Shown: positions 13,901-28,900 of the stretch, one piece after another | How the letters are laid out: the number at the start of each line of letters is the position of its first letter | How positions within the stretch are numbered: the stretch's first letter is position 1 | From: Margaritifera margaritifera | Taxonomy: Eukaryota > Mollusca > Bivalvia > Unionida > Margaritiferidae | Reading direction: 5' to 3' | NCBI GenBank assembly: GCA_029931535.1 | Contig: JAQPZY010001670.1 | Coordinates: 2,790,001 to 2,854,000 of the forward strand | DNA: 64,000 bases | Notes under the pieces: generated by a model | What the model was told of the DNA's origin: nothing | The model's input: the letters and a program-made list of their open reading frames with translations, nothing else | Database searches by the model: none | Translations under genes and position numbers: made by a program

Positions 13901-16900
13901 GCAGTTTTAATGACACGACCAGGTTAGATTTAAACAGGAAGTTATTTAGTAGATAGCAAATTTTTTATACTTACTTTCTAATTTGCTAGCAACATGGTTT
14001 ACAAAGAGGCAAAAGCTTTTACCTAAGATGCATTGGGACTCTGCCACTTTAAAAACTTTCTGATATCCATTACATTGTTATTGTATATTTATGTCTAGCA
14101 TGTTGACTGCTATTATCTTTGAATGGAAATGAAACTGAACTGTGCATGCATTCAACAAATCCATATCATATGAATGCATTACAAACAATACTATATTCAT
14201 CAGTACATGTTATAGTCTAGCCTTAGTCTTGTTCAACAAGACTACTTACTATCTCTATGAAATATATGCCACACAAAAATGGCAGAGATCACACTGAGCC
14301 ATGCTCAAGTCTCGTTAAAACAGACTAGCCTAGCCTGTGCAATGGAAACCCAAACCTGGGCCTTTGGTAAAAAATGCAAAGTAAAACAAAATGATACACC
14401 AACATTTTTGGGACACTAGATGGTATTGTGAGCACTGACTACAGATGAATTAATAATGAAAATAAAGCATGAAAATTCACATCTTTAAAATAAAAAAAGT
14501 AGAATTTATATTAGGAAAAATGTTGAAATATAAATTTAGTTCTATATTAAACCTAGTATAATTTTATTTCATATACATTAAGATGTTATAGTCTCAATGG
14601 TGTCAACACTTTCTCAAAGGGCAAAATCCAAATGTATCTGCTTGTCATAACTATACTGCAAGGGTGTGTGGTTTTTGCAGTTATTTCCCAAGACCGAGAT
14701 CTGAAAATTATCTATGTAAATACAGTCTGGGCAGTCTGAGACAATATACGCTCATCTTTATCATCATCATGAAGGCGCTTGCTATTCATTGTCAACTGTA
14801 TCACACTTCCCATTGTCATGATACTGACTTGTCAATTTAGGCCAGGTACCAGACAAATGCTTGCTAAAAAATTCCACAAATTACTTAGAACATCAACCGA
14901 CTTTCATTTTGATGTAATCAGCAATTCTCACCTTTAAATTTATCCTCATCAGGAGAAAGAAGTTGGAAAGGCTCTTCTTTTATAAGTAAAATTCAAACTT
15001 TGTGTCACTGGCTGTTCTTTCTGTGAACAAGAGTCCCAACAGGGCCTGAGATCACTTACCTGGCTGGCATCTACCAAATGGCCGAATGCAAGTGCAACTG
15101 GCTAATAAATCTAGTCAATACAATGCTTTCTGTAGAAATTTCTTTCAATGCTGTTTATTGCATATGTTATAAAAACAACTGTTTCAAGGTTTCTCTAGTT
15201 TTTACATCTTTATCTATATCTGATGGCACATCAACATCATTTGTTCAGTACTAAGGGGACTCTATGCCTTGTTGTTTCCTGATAAAGATGGTTCAAAACT
15301 GTCAATCACTTTTTTAGAAAAAGTTGTACAAATGTTTTTCTATATTAGTAACAGTGGCCATATTTAATGGTGGATCAGCATCATTTGAATAAATCTGCAA
15401 TGTCTTCAAGCTAGATTTTCCGTCAAATTTTGAAAAAATTTCTTAAGCGGCTTTAGAGATGAAATGAAATGAAATTATTAGAAGTTTATATATTTTTAGT
15501 AACAGCAACCATATCTGATGGTATACTGGCATCATTTCTACAAACTTAAATGGTCTTTAGGCCAGGATGTTTATTATAAAATTTGGTCAAATTTTGTCAA
15601 ATGGTTTTTTTGAAGAAGTCATTGAAAGTATTTTTCGATTTTTACTTATGGTGGCCATATTTGATTGCAGATCCACATCATTTGTTCAAATTGAAAGCCT
15701 TCTATGTCTGGATACTTTCTGTGAAATTTGTGCATATTCTGTTTAGCAGTTTTTGTGAAAACGTTGCGGAAAGGTTTTCTATTTTTAGTAATAGGGGCCA
15801 TATATTAAGTCAGATTGGTATCATTTGTACAAGTTTGAAAGCCACATATACCAAAAAGCTTCATATATAATATACTTTGTCATATTCTGTTTAGTGGTTT
15901 TTGAGACAAAGTCGTTTAAAGACTTTTTTATTTTCAGTAATGTTGGAAAAATATCTGAACATGAATCGGTATAAATTTCAGCAAATCTGTAAGACCTTCA
16001 TGTCAGGATGCTTTCAGCCTAATTTGGTCCAATTCTTTTTAGCAGTTTTTGAGAAGAAGTTGTTTCAAGGTTTTTCTATTTTTAGCAATGGTAGCTATAC
16101 TGAATGACAGTTTGGCTTCCATTAAACAAATCTGAGAGGCCTTAATGCCAGAATGCTCCATGTAAAATTGTGTGCAAACTGGTTAACTGGTTTGTGAAAA
16201 AAAGTTATAAGTAGCAATTGTGAATGGATGATGCATGATGGACAATGCATGCTGGATGAAGGACCATACCATAAGCTCACTTGGCCTTAAAGCCTGTTTT
16301 GCTAAAAACTGTTGCTAACAAAATTTTCTACTGAATTTTCACCAGGTAGCAAAACCATAAAACATGTAGCAAATCTGCTTCTTGCTACTGTGTATTTCGA
16401 ACCCTGCATGATGGGTACTCTGATAATAACTGGGAGCAAAACTACTATGTAAGAACTCAACTGGAAAACTACAGGATCTCAAAAGAAAGAAAAAGATGAC
16501 ATAGAAAGTACCTCAGCTGTATAATATAATTATACTAATGACCCTGATACTAGTAAACTCTCTAATGACATCACAGCTTTAAAATACCTAATAATGTGTT
16601 CTAAACTCTTCAGCTTCTTCTGCATTTCATGTTCTACCTGATCCATTTCCTTCTTCACTGAACTGATCTGCAATGACAAAAAAAAAACAAAAAAACAATT
16701 GCTTTTATCTTATCTAGACACAGAATTTTTTGGCTTATGTAAAAAAAGTATTAGAGTACTTAAAGTTGCCAAGACTCAAAAAGCTAGAAATTTTTCAACT
16801 CATCTCATAAATTCCGTCTGAAATGAACACTAATGCAGGATCCTCTATACCTTATCAGAAAATGCTTTTGCAAACTCCACCACCACTCCACCTCACAATG

Positions 16901-19900
16901 TCCATGATTAAACACTCTACCTTACAATGTCCATGGATTAAACACTCCACCTCACAATGTCCATGGATTAAACACTCTACCTCATAATGTCCATGGATTA
17001 AACACTCTACCTTACAATGTCCGTGGATTAAACACTCTACCTCATAATGTCCATGGATTAAACACTCTACCTTACAATGTCCATGGATTAAACACTCTAC
17101 CTTACAATGTCCATGGATTAAACACTCTACCTTACAATGTCCATGATTAAACACTCTACCTTACAATGTCTATGAATTAAACACTCTACCTTACAATGTC
17201 CATGAATTAAACACTCTACCTTACAATGTCCATGATTAAACACTCTACCTTACAATGTCTATGAATTAAACACTCTACCTTACAATGTCCATGAATTAAA
17301 CACTCTACCTTACAATGTCCATGGATTAAACACTCCACCTCATAATGTCCATGATTAAACACTTCACCTTACAATGTCCATGATTAAACACTCTACCTTA
17401 CAATGTCCATGAATTAAACACTCCATCTCACAATGTCCGTGAATTAAACACTCTACCTTACAATGTCCATGAATTAAACACTCCACCTCACAATGTCCAT
17501 GATTAAACACTCTACCTTACAATGTCCATGGATTAAACACTCTACCTTACAACGTCCATGGATTAAACACTCTACCTTACAATGTCCATGATTAAACACT
17601 CTACCTTACAATGTCCATGAATTAAACACTCCACCTCACAATGTCCATGATTAAACACTCTACCTTAAAATGTCCATGGATTAAACACTCTACCTTACAA
17701 TGTCCATGGATTAAACACTCCACCTTACAATGTCCATGATTAAACACTCTACCTTACAATGTCCATGGATTAAACACTACACTTTACAATGTCCGTGGAT
17801 TAAACACTCTACCTTACAATGTCCATGGATTAAACACTCTACCTTACAATGTCCATGATTAAACACTCTACCTTACAATGTCCATGGATTATACACTTCA
17901 CCTCACAATGTCCATGGATTAAACACTCTACCTCACAATGTCCATGGATTAAACACTCTACCTCACAATGTCCATTAAACACTCTACCTTAAAATGTCCA
18001 TGGATTAAACACTCTACCTCAGAATGTCCATGGATTAAACACTCCACCTTACAATGTCCATGATTAAACACTCTACCTTACAATGTCCATGGATTAAACA
18101 CTACACTTTACAATGTCCATGGATTAAACACTCTACCTTACAATGTCCATGGATTAAACACTCTACCTTACAATGTCCATGGATTAAACACTACACTTTA
18201 CAATGTCCATGGATTAAACACTCTACCTTACAATGTCCATGATTAAACACTCTACCTTACAATGTCCATGGATTATACACTTCACCTCACAATGTCCATG
18301 GATTAAACACTCTACCTTACAATGTCCATGGATTAAACACTCTACCTTACAATGTCCATGATTAAACACTCTACCTTACAATGTCCATGGATTAAACACT
18401 CTACCTTACAATGTCCATGATTAAACACTCTACCTCATAATGTCCATGGATTAACACTCTACCTCACAATGTCCATTAAACACTCTACCTTACAATGTCC
18501 ATGGATTAAACACTCCACCTCACAATGTCCATGATCAAACACTCTACCTTACAATGTCCATGGATTTACTGAAAATTATCATTGCATAATGAAAAGTACA
18601 ACAAGCAAGAGAAGCTCAATCACTCCACTTTACAATATCGATGAATTACCACCACTGAAAATAACCATTGCAGAGTGAAAAAAAAAGAGCAATCAAAAGA
18701 AGCTTAACCACTAGTGAAAAGTAGAGCAAACAGGAGAGGTTTAACCACTCCATCTTACAATGTCCATAAATCAATATAACTGAAAATAGCCATTGCATTG
18801 TGAAAAAAGCAAAACAAACAAGAGAGTGTAAACATTGTTCAGTTCATAACAGTATAAATGAAAGAACAACAAGATTGTATGTCCAGCAAGAATGCTCTAG
18901 TCTGTTTCATTCAGCATCACGAATGACATCATCATCTGTAGCTCAGTGGATTTTCAAGTAAGCATCTCAAAATGTAGCTAAAATTACGAAATTTGTTTTG
19001 TGCATGAATGTTTTCAACAATAATTTCTATCAACATACAAAGCAACACCATTCATTGTATACATGCTGAAAAAGAGTGATCTGTGTACATGTATTTTGCC
19101 ATGTTGGTCCTGGAGTTATGGAAGAGTCCATTTTTGACACAGGACTGAGTGGTTGTGGGAACTGCCATGTGCCACAGGTAAACAAACATTATCTGCTCAT
19201 TAGACGAATCAGACCATAAACAAATATTAGGTAGAAATTTAAAACAGTTTAATGAAAACTAGATGATGCAGACGATGTTTGTTTACCTGTTCATGTGATG
19301 GCCCTTATACCAGATCAGTCCTGTATATAAAATGAACTCTTGCAGATCACTCTTTTTCAGCATGCATCGAATGAGTGGTATTACTCTGTATGTTGATAAA
19401 AATGTTGTTGAAGTTTGTGTGACAAAAGAGTTAGACAATTTTATGAAAATTTCTAGATGTTCACATGAAAATTCACTGAATTACAGATGCAGATATCATT
19501 CACGCAGCTGAGCTGAATGAAGAATAGAAATCATAATGTGTGAATACAAATGTTATTATATCACGTTACCTGTTTTTCATGTAGAGCATGTGTGTGGAAC
19601 TTGTCCTGGCTATGAAGCTGCTCAAGGTCCTGAAGACAGACATACAAACATTATATTGATACAATACAATACAATCTTTAATAAATGTCAGGATTAGGCA
19701 TGAAACTCAACTTCAAAATACATATTTTACATAGTTTATATCTAAACCATTTTTTCTATTCTTTATTGAATGCTATGCCAAAATCACATGTTTTTGCCAT
19801 TTGTAAAACTGAGTTTTTAACAGGAAATGTTGACATGTAAACTTCTAAAAACATACATACTGAGTAAACTTATTCTGTTTCCAAAGCGAAAAGATAATGA

Positions 19901-22900
19901 GAAATAGTTCCAAAAAAAAATAGTCTTTTTATTTGGAGTCTATCAAACTGAATGTCCTCATTTTTCTGGAGTTTCTACTTTGCAAAAGATCATTTGTTCA
20001 CTTGGGTCATGCAAGATAAAAAAAAAAGGAATAAAAATAAAGGTTGTACTTTCACAATAAAGTTTATGCCTTTTTAATAAATCAAGCATATACATATTTT
20101 ACCTGTAGTGAAATGGTTCTTCCATCCTGAATTATGTAATTGTGACATTGACCTCTAACAAAGGGGTTTGAATAGTGTCATCATATTTTAACAGTCCTTA
20201 ATGCTATCACATAAAATGAGTCCCCACTTCATGTTTTGTAATGTTTTTATAAATACTATGACTTGCTTCAACCAAAGAAGCCACACCGTTGTTAATATGT
20301 TTTTCCTTGAATGCTACATAATGAAAATGACTGTACTGTATATCATAACAATAAAGCACTGAATTTACTGCTTTTGATAGTGCAGACAATGTGACATAGC
20401 CTTGTTTTACCCTCAGCTGTCTCTGCCGCTGCTCCTCAGCATCTTTAAGTGCCTTCTTCAACTGGTCCACATGCTGTTCTAACTCACCAATAGACTCAGA
20501 AGCCTGCAGAATACACGGAAACCAGTCAGGTTGTACTTCAAATATCTTATTTATAAATGTAAGATGCTTCTTTCACTGTTCTATCATCGGCATCATTTTA
20601 TATACAGTAGACTCTCGATTATCCCAAGTCTGGGGGATAAGAAGAAAACTTTTAGATAATACCAGGGTTCAAATAACCGAACATGCATGTGTACATCAAT
20701 CCACAGAAATAAAACAAACAAAGTACCATTTCATTTATTTTTGTATTGTTTTCTTACTACTTATCTAGGAAGCCATTTCATTGGCACAGCATAAAACAAA
20801 GACTAAAATAATAGTGCAAATTATTATTGTCATCATTATAATAATCTGTATGGCATGCAACAAAGACAAAATTATCATTGTCATCATTGTTCAATATGCA
20901 TGAAAATGATCAACACAAATTTTAGATCTGATGAGTCAATGGATCACTTGACAAGTTAGTTTGTTTTTCACATGATATTCACTTTTCTTCAACTGTTTTT
21001 CTCATTTTTAAACAACAGGCTTAAAGAAACTTGTAAGCACAGTTTGTTTTGTACATTTTCTACTGAAATTGTCTTTCATCTCATAATCACTAATCTATGG
21101 CTTGGTGATTCAGATACAATGTGGTAAGCAAAGTGACTTCATATAGATTTTTTGAAAAAAACATGTATAGTCGAATTTAGCTTTCAAAGGGTTTATAGGA
21201 TTTTTCAACTTTCTTTAATCAAACCGACTTAACATTAAATTACTGCCATTAATTGAATTAATACTGGGGTTATCAAAAGGCAAGTCAATTATTGGATTGG
21301 CGACAATAAACATAACCTGCTTTTCGATTAATCAGTACACACAGTTTGGGCAGACAGGTGTCATGATTCAAGAAATCAAACATGCTGCTCATGACGGTTT
21401 TCACTCTTCATATAATACATTGCAATTTCAATAGGATTTGAGGATTTTGGACCGCTATATTACTTCGATTAAGGGGATGTACTCAAATAATTAATGTTTG
21501 GATAATAGATATAAAAAAGATATAAATGAAGAACAAATTTAGCTGGGACCGGATAATTAGTTTGGATAATACCAATATTCGGATAATAGGAGTTTGAATA
21601 ACTGAGAGTCTACTGTATATATATACACACAATAATATATATACACACGTTACAATTGAACAATACATACTTTTTAAGTTGTATTTCTAATTTATTTATA
21701 ATTTATTACAAATGTTAGATCAGCAAATGAAAATGAACAAACTGCAGTTAGATAAGCTTGAAGCAATGTATCTAGATAATGATGTATGTGTACTTCAGGA
21801 AATGACCTGCAGTATATCAGTATACAGAGTGTTAGCTAGGAAAGCCTGGGTATATTAATCTGTCTCTGATTCTTGTTCAGAACAATGTCAGTAAAACATC
21901 TGTAACAAGTGTTATCATACTCTACGTTAAGTGGGGTTAATAAATCCCACAACCTTTACACAAATATTCTATCCTACAGTTTCATCCCGAAGTAAGATTT
22001 ACTATCTAAACTTTATATACAGCAATTGCTTTGATTAGTTATGGCTTAGAGTTAAGATAGCCATATCTTTTGAAGTTATAGAAATTTCTCTTATCCTTCT
22101 TCAGGCTGAAGAGTCTGTCTATTCAGGAGGGTGTGACTAGTTAGTAGTAGTTATGACAGTTATAAGAATCTGGGTAACAAAATTAGCCACTGATGTACAT
22201 GTCTAGGAATATCCCTCCTCAGGCTGACAGGAGTGTGTCTATCGGTATTCAGGATAGTGTGACTAGTCAGTAGTAATTGTGACAGTTATAAGAATCTGGG
22301 TGGTAAAATGTTACTGCTGTACATGTCTAAGAATATCCCTCCTCAGGCTGACAGGAGTGTGTCTATTCAGGATAGTGTGACTAGTTAGTAGAAGTTGTGA
22401 CAGTTATAAGAATCTGGGTGGTAAAATGTTACTGCTGTACATGTCTAGGAAGCCATGATAGCTCAGTTGGTACAGTATCAGACTCATAATCCAAGGGTTG
22501 TCAGTTTGATACAAGCCCTGGCCAGCCTGGATTGGCTGCTTCAGCATGTCCTTGGAAAGACACATAGCTCCCATTTCCTCTGACTGATATAGCTAATATG
22601 TTAAAAGTGCTGTTAAACCAAACAACCAACCAACATACCTCCATGAATACAAACAATACAAATTAGATATTAGATTTAAGCCCATGCCTGTCTGTGTATA
22701 TTGCATACCCAGCTACATACAACATACAGCCAGATCTGCTGCTGCATAATAACAAAGGTATGTAGTAATATACAAGTAGTGTCTGATCTGCCATCACATA
22801 ATGCTTTTCCCTTATACATGTAATGATATGTTGAATAAATAGTGTCTGATCTACTATCACATAATGCTGTTCCCTTATATTGATATGTTGAATAAATAGT

Positions 22901-25900
22901 GTCTGATCTGCTATCACATAATGCTGTTCCTTGAACATGATATGTAGAACAAATAGTGTCTGATCTGCTATCACATAATGCTGTTCCTTTATCACTGTAT
23001 GAAGAACAAATAGTGTCTGATCTGCTATCGCATAATGCTGTTCCTTAAACACGATATGTAGAACAAATAGTGTCTGATCTGCTATCACATAATGCTGTTA
23101 TTTTTTCACTGTATGTAGAACAAATAATATCTGATCTGCTATCACATAATGCTGTTCCTTTATTATGATATGTAGAACAAATAGTGTCTGATCTGCTATC
23201 ACATAATATGTTCCCTTAACATGATATGGAGAACAAACATTATGTACTAGTAGAACTGGGTCTTAGATGTTTACAGCTTAATATAGGTTATACATGAAGA
23301 AATACCGGCTTTGATATCATCATACAATCACTGCATGATGGCCAGTTCTTAAAACTGCATTAGTTTACCCCACCTCTGACACAGTTCTTGCCTTTTCATG
23401 GGTCAAAGTGTATCACCTGAAGACCTGGATCATTATTCTCTAAACTTTTTGATTGGGAAACTCAAGCTCAAAATAAAAAACTTTGACAGTCTATAACTTT
23501 AATTATGATAAAGCTAGAATCACAGAACTTTCAGATTTTTCATAACCTGGATTCCTTTGCCAGATTGCTATGATGTAGGTACACAGTAAGTATTATATCT
23601 CATTTTATTAACCTGGGTCCCTCTACGAGACTGCTATGATGTAGGTACACCAAACATATTATATCTGATTTTTCTTCACCTGGGTCCCTCTACCAGACTG
23701 ATATGATGTAGGTACACCATACGTATTATATCCAATTTTATTAACTTGGGTCCCTCTACCAGACTGCTATAACGTAGGTACACCTTAAGTATTATATCAG
23801 ATTTTGGGGTTTTGAGCTTCAACTTGACTTTCATGCTCAGATAGTTTCAAGAAGATGGGTCCTGGTTTTGTAGAGACGAAACTCAACACAAATGCTTAAG
23901 TCAGACTAAAAACTCCTAAATTAACAAGAGCGCTGTGAATGGTACTTTATATGCTTGCCTATGTTTAATAGTCCTCTTTGTAGGCACTAGAAGGGGCATA
24001 GTTGACTCTGAAGATTACTGATTAATGGGTCTAACTGATCTTGACCTTTGGTCATGGTATGCAGTTTTGAACTTACTGTGCAGAAACCATTTTTTATTCT
24101 TATCAGACTCAATATGAACTTGACCTCTAACCTTTAGACTCCAAAATTTCATAGTATGTGATTATGAAGTGATTGTGCCAAAACCTTTTTCTTCTTTCAG
24201 TCACAATGACCATGACCTTTGACCTCCAAACAGATAGGCTTTCTCCTTACCAGGTGGAAGTCATCCACAAGCTTGGGTCCAGCTCTGCAATGCAGAACCA
24301 ATGCTTTTTGTGTGACATGAAGAACTGTAACTTCATCTCTCAATATTGTTGAAATTTTGCATGTCTGTAGAGATATGAATAAAACATAATCCTGAAAGTT
24401 GTGCAATTCTAACATCACTTCAAGTGAAGAGATAGAAGATAACATTTATAACAAAAGTCCCTCGAAAGGACTGATGTTTTACTGGCTGAAAAGAATTTCC
24501 AAAAATCCACAACAAATCCATTTCTTATGTCCTTGTATTTTTTATAAATGCAGAGTACCAAATTTGGTAACAAAAATATTTTGTTATTCACAAAATACCT
24601 GTAAGTGCAGTACAAAATTCTTTGTCATGGCTTTTGACCTGAAACCTGATATCACAGGTAGAAGATCACTGAACTTATGTCAGACACTGTCAAGATATAC
24701 CCACACACTATGTTTGGTAAAATTTATAATTAATATTTTTTTTTTTAAATTCAAGTTATTGAACTGGTGTCATTCAAGGTATTCTTCAAAAATAAACATA
24801 AACTGAATTTAATTAAAATCCATTCATACTTGTTGGTGTTATCATGCTCACAAGCCAGTACAGCAAAAAAAAACCCAGGTCAAGACCTTTGACCTTAAAA
24901 TCAATGTTGACGTTTTGACTATCAACTTATTCAATGGAATGCAACTAAATACAAAGCCTGATCAAAATTCATTTATATATGTACAAGTCACTGGGATTAT
25001 GAGGTGAATGAAGTCGAAAATTGCAAGCAAGGACCTTTGACTTGACTTGACCCAAAAGTCAATTAGGTCTGGTTTTCAAACTCCTTCACAAAAGTGTGGG
25101 TATATTGGTGGTCAGATATGCACCATTTTCATTCAGAACCAATTACATATTACAAGCGTTTTAATTTTATTAAGAAAAAACATATCAATGTCACCATTTG
25201 CTCAATAGTAATAGTGAATATCAAGATTTTTTAGATGGCCACTATAGTGACATGCTGACTGTCAGATGAGTACCAATTTCATTCAGAACCAGCTACATAC
25301 TGTTATAGTGTTTTAGTTAAAACTCCAATTTTGATATGACCATCCATTTAGAAGAAGTAACCATATCATGATTTTCGAGGTGGCCATCAAGGCAGCCATT
25401 TTGGAGGTTGGATCAGCATGATTTTAACATAGGAACAACTACATATTGCAAGAAAGAGGCGTATTAAAAATAAACAGCAGCCATTTTGGGATGTCCTATC
25501 TTCATCATTTTCATTTTGGACCAACTGCATATAGTGAGAAGTGTTTTAGTGAAAATTGCATGTTGATATGATCTCAATATGAATTCAATATGATATCTCA
25601 ATATGATATGATTTTAAGAGGAATAGCAAAAATTAGATTTTCAAGACTACTACCATGGCAGCCATGTTGGAGGTTAGATTGGCATCATTTCCATATAGGA
25701 CCAACTACATATCATAAGAAATCTTTAAGTGAAAAGATTATGTTGTTACAACTCTCAATTCAAGAGAAGTAGTGATAACAAGATTTTCAAGATAGTTACC
25801 ACGGTAGCCACATTTGAGGTCTAATCATTTCCATTTTTATTTTGAGCCAACTAAATACAGGAACTGAAAAATCTCTAAAACTCCATTCGCCCACTCAGAT

Positions 25901-28900
25901 AAGTAGTAACATTTTTACTCACCAAGAATAAACTCTTACTCAACCAGCTATTACAAAAATATAAAAGTTGATAAAGTGAGTGATAAAAATTCAAACGTGT
26001 AAAATGTTGTTTTCCTTAACTTATTCTATGACCGTTGTAGCACCTGTAAGTAATTATAAACTGAAACCAGTCTGCTCTACCTCTGGTAAGCATTTATTAG
26101 TAGTGAAAAGAACAAAGTGCTTGTTTGAACTTGATGGTAATAAATGGAAAACAAACTCCAGGAGAAAGTATGGACTTTCGATAAACAAGTTGATAATATT
26201 CTTGGTTGACAATATTATTAACAGAACATACTTTTCATTCAAGAGAAACACAGGCTAGCCCTGAATCAGCACCCACCCAATTAGCAAGTAATTTAACTGC
26301 CAGAAATTTTCACTCACCATTTCAAGTGAATTTTCAACTCCTGAAATATCTTAAGAAATATGTTAGTGAAAACCCCATGCTGATAAGGCCATCTGATCAG
26401 ATGAAGTATCACTAACAAGATTTTCAAAATGGCCAACATGGCAGCCATGTTGGCAGTCTGATCAGGATCATTTTCTTTTAGGATCAACTACATATCATAA
26501 GAGATTTTTAAGTGAAAACCTCATGTTTATATGGCTATCCATTTGTAGGAATATATTAAGTTATAGCAACAAGATTTTCAAGATGGTTATGGTGGCCATG
26601 GTGGCAGTCAGATCAGCAAATTTTTATTTTGGACCAACTAATCATAAAAAGTATTTGACTGAAAGCTTAATGTTGGTATGAGCATCAGTTCAAGAGGAGG
26701 AGCAATAACAATATTTTCAAGATAGCCACCATAGTGGCCATGCTGGATGTCAGACTGGCACCATTTTCATTGAGGACCAAGTATACATTATAACAAGTCG
26801 TTAAGTGAAACCCCCATATTGATACAAGCTTCTGGTCAGTCGATGTAGCAATAAAATTTTCAAGATGGCTACTAAGGCGGCCATATTAAATATCCAAGAA
26901 CACCATTTTTATTTGGGACCAAAGAGACCTTGGGATGATGTGTGTGCAAAGTTTCATGGCAATCCTCTCAGTACTTTAGGAGGAGTATTGATATCAAATT
27001 TGTGTTAATGTATGGACAACAGACAACAGGCCATCACATATTTAGCTCTTCTTATCTATAACCAGTAGAACTCAAATCTGGAGCATGAGTTCAATTTTTG
27101 TGACCAGCAGATTCATTACTAAAGGACCTGGTATGAGATCATTACTAAAGGACCTGGTATGAGATCATTACTAAAGGACCTGGTATGAGATCATTACTAA
27201 AGGACCTGGTATGAGATCATACCAGGAAAGTAAGAAAAATACCATGGTCCAGTTCACAGCTTTCTTAAACCAAATTGTGCAAAACTTGGGATGAACTTAT
27301 TGTGGGATAATTACTGGGTGTGGGATATAGGTGTGGGTTTATGTGCCACAGTGGAGATGTTTGTGACATGAAGAGTGGCTGTGTGGAAGTGATGCATAAA
27401 TCTTACTGACAGTTGTAAAACAGCCAAGTATAAAAGACAGGAATTGCAATGAACAGGTTTTCATAAAATAGGCTGTAATTTGTAACATTCAAAGAACCAT
27501 TCTGTACAATAAGGATTCAGTATTAAATGTCGTGGTCTGAACATTACAAAATCTTCTCAAACTCAGACTCAACTAAAAATTTCTGAATATATCTGAGCAT
27601 TAACCAATCAGATGCTAGCCTTCAAAATCTAGGAACTGTTTGAGCACAACATTTGAACTTGTGCTGAAATCCTCAAAATTAGAAACCCTACTTATGACAA
27701 ACTGTAGGTTGAACTGTGCAAGCAAAAATAAACTAATTCTGAAATTTTGATAACTCTATCTTAAATATAAACACGGTTTTGAGTCTAAGTTTAATTTTTT
27801 TGCTCAGACAGTTTCATGACTATAAAGTCAGAACTTTGATCTGAGTATGAATTTGAGCATGAGAATGTTTCAATAACTTTAGGTCTATTTATATTAAGGG
27901 CAACTAAAATATCTCAGCAACACATACAAAATAGAGAAATATTTTCAAATACATATGCACATTATCTACTACATGAACAATCATGACATTTTAGCAAAAT
28001 GGCACTCAAATAAAGGAATTGAAAGTGTGAAAATAAGAATTTTAAAAGAGATAAATGAATGCAAGATATTTAACTATGATTATGACTACCATCAATTAAA
28101 CATAAATAAGTACATTCCAACAAAAATTAGCAGCATATATATATATATATATATATATATAGATATATAGCATGTCCTTACATTTGTCCCAGTACCACCC
28201 CCACCCCCATAATCCCTCAGTGGATGCATCCTGACCAAGACTTGTGATTTTTTTAGACAATCACATTCAAAGTTTAAAGTCTTCCTTGTAATGATTTAAG
28301 AGGAATTCTGAAACTTTATATCTACACTAAAGCACAGCATGGGTAAATGGATGGCAGGATGACAGAGTCCCCACATTTACGATGAAATGAACGGGGACAA
28401 GAATATTTACTGTGTAGAAATTGTAAATGTGTACAACAAAATCAAGTAATATGTTAAAATCCATGGAGCAAGCTGGAATTCAGGCCATGGTATCACAAGA
28501 TAACAGCAAAATTTGTAAACCTGTACGAGATTTAAAAAAAAGTAAATATAAACTGAGAGCAAAATTGCAATTAACTAAATCTGAAGCCTACAAAGAATAG
28601 CATCAGCTAGTAATAAATAAATCAGTTATACGGTGTCAATGCTGTGCTGAAAGACAGAAAGATCATTAGTTGACAAGGCTCCTAGAGATTTTAAGGCAAA
28701 TCATGCATGACCAGCATACCCTAGCAAGCTTGAGGACTTGACTACTACAGCTTGGGGGTTGGGTGGGGGTTGAAGGGAACACTGCATCAACACATCAACA
28801 ATCCTAACTAGTAGCATGGTGTAGTGGTTGCCACTGTGGACTCAAGATAAGAAGATTGTGGGTTAGAGTAGAGTACTACCCTGGATATTGTGGCTGCACC

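Noticed and set aside
16881..18565. CRISPR-like short direct repeats
   Set aside because: Units are contiguous with no unique spacers, the DNA is eukaryotic, and no cas genes exist.
22452..22525. Functional elongator Met tRNA gene
   Set aside because: The A box and anticodon loop are tRNA-like, but the acceptor stem does not pair properly, the B box is degenerate and a SINE body follows.
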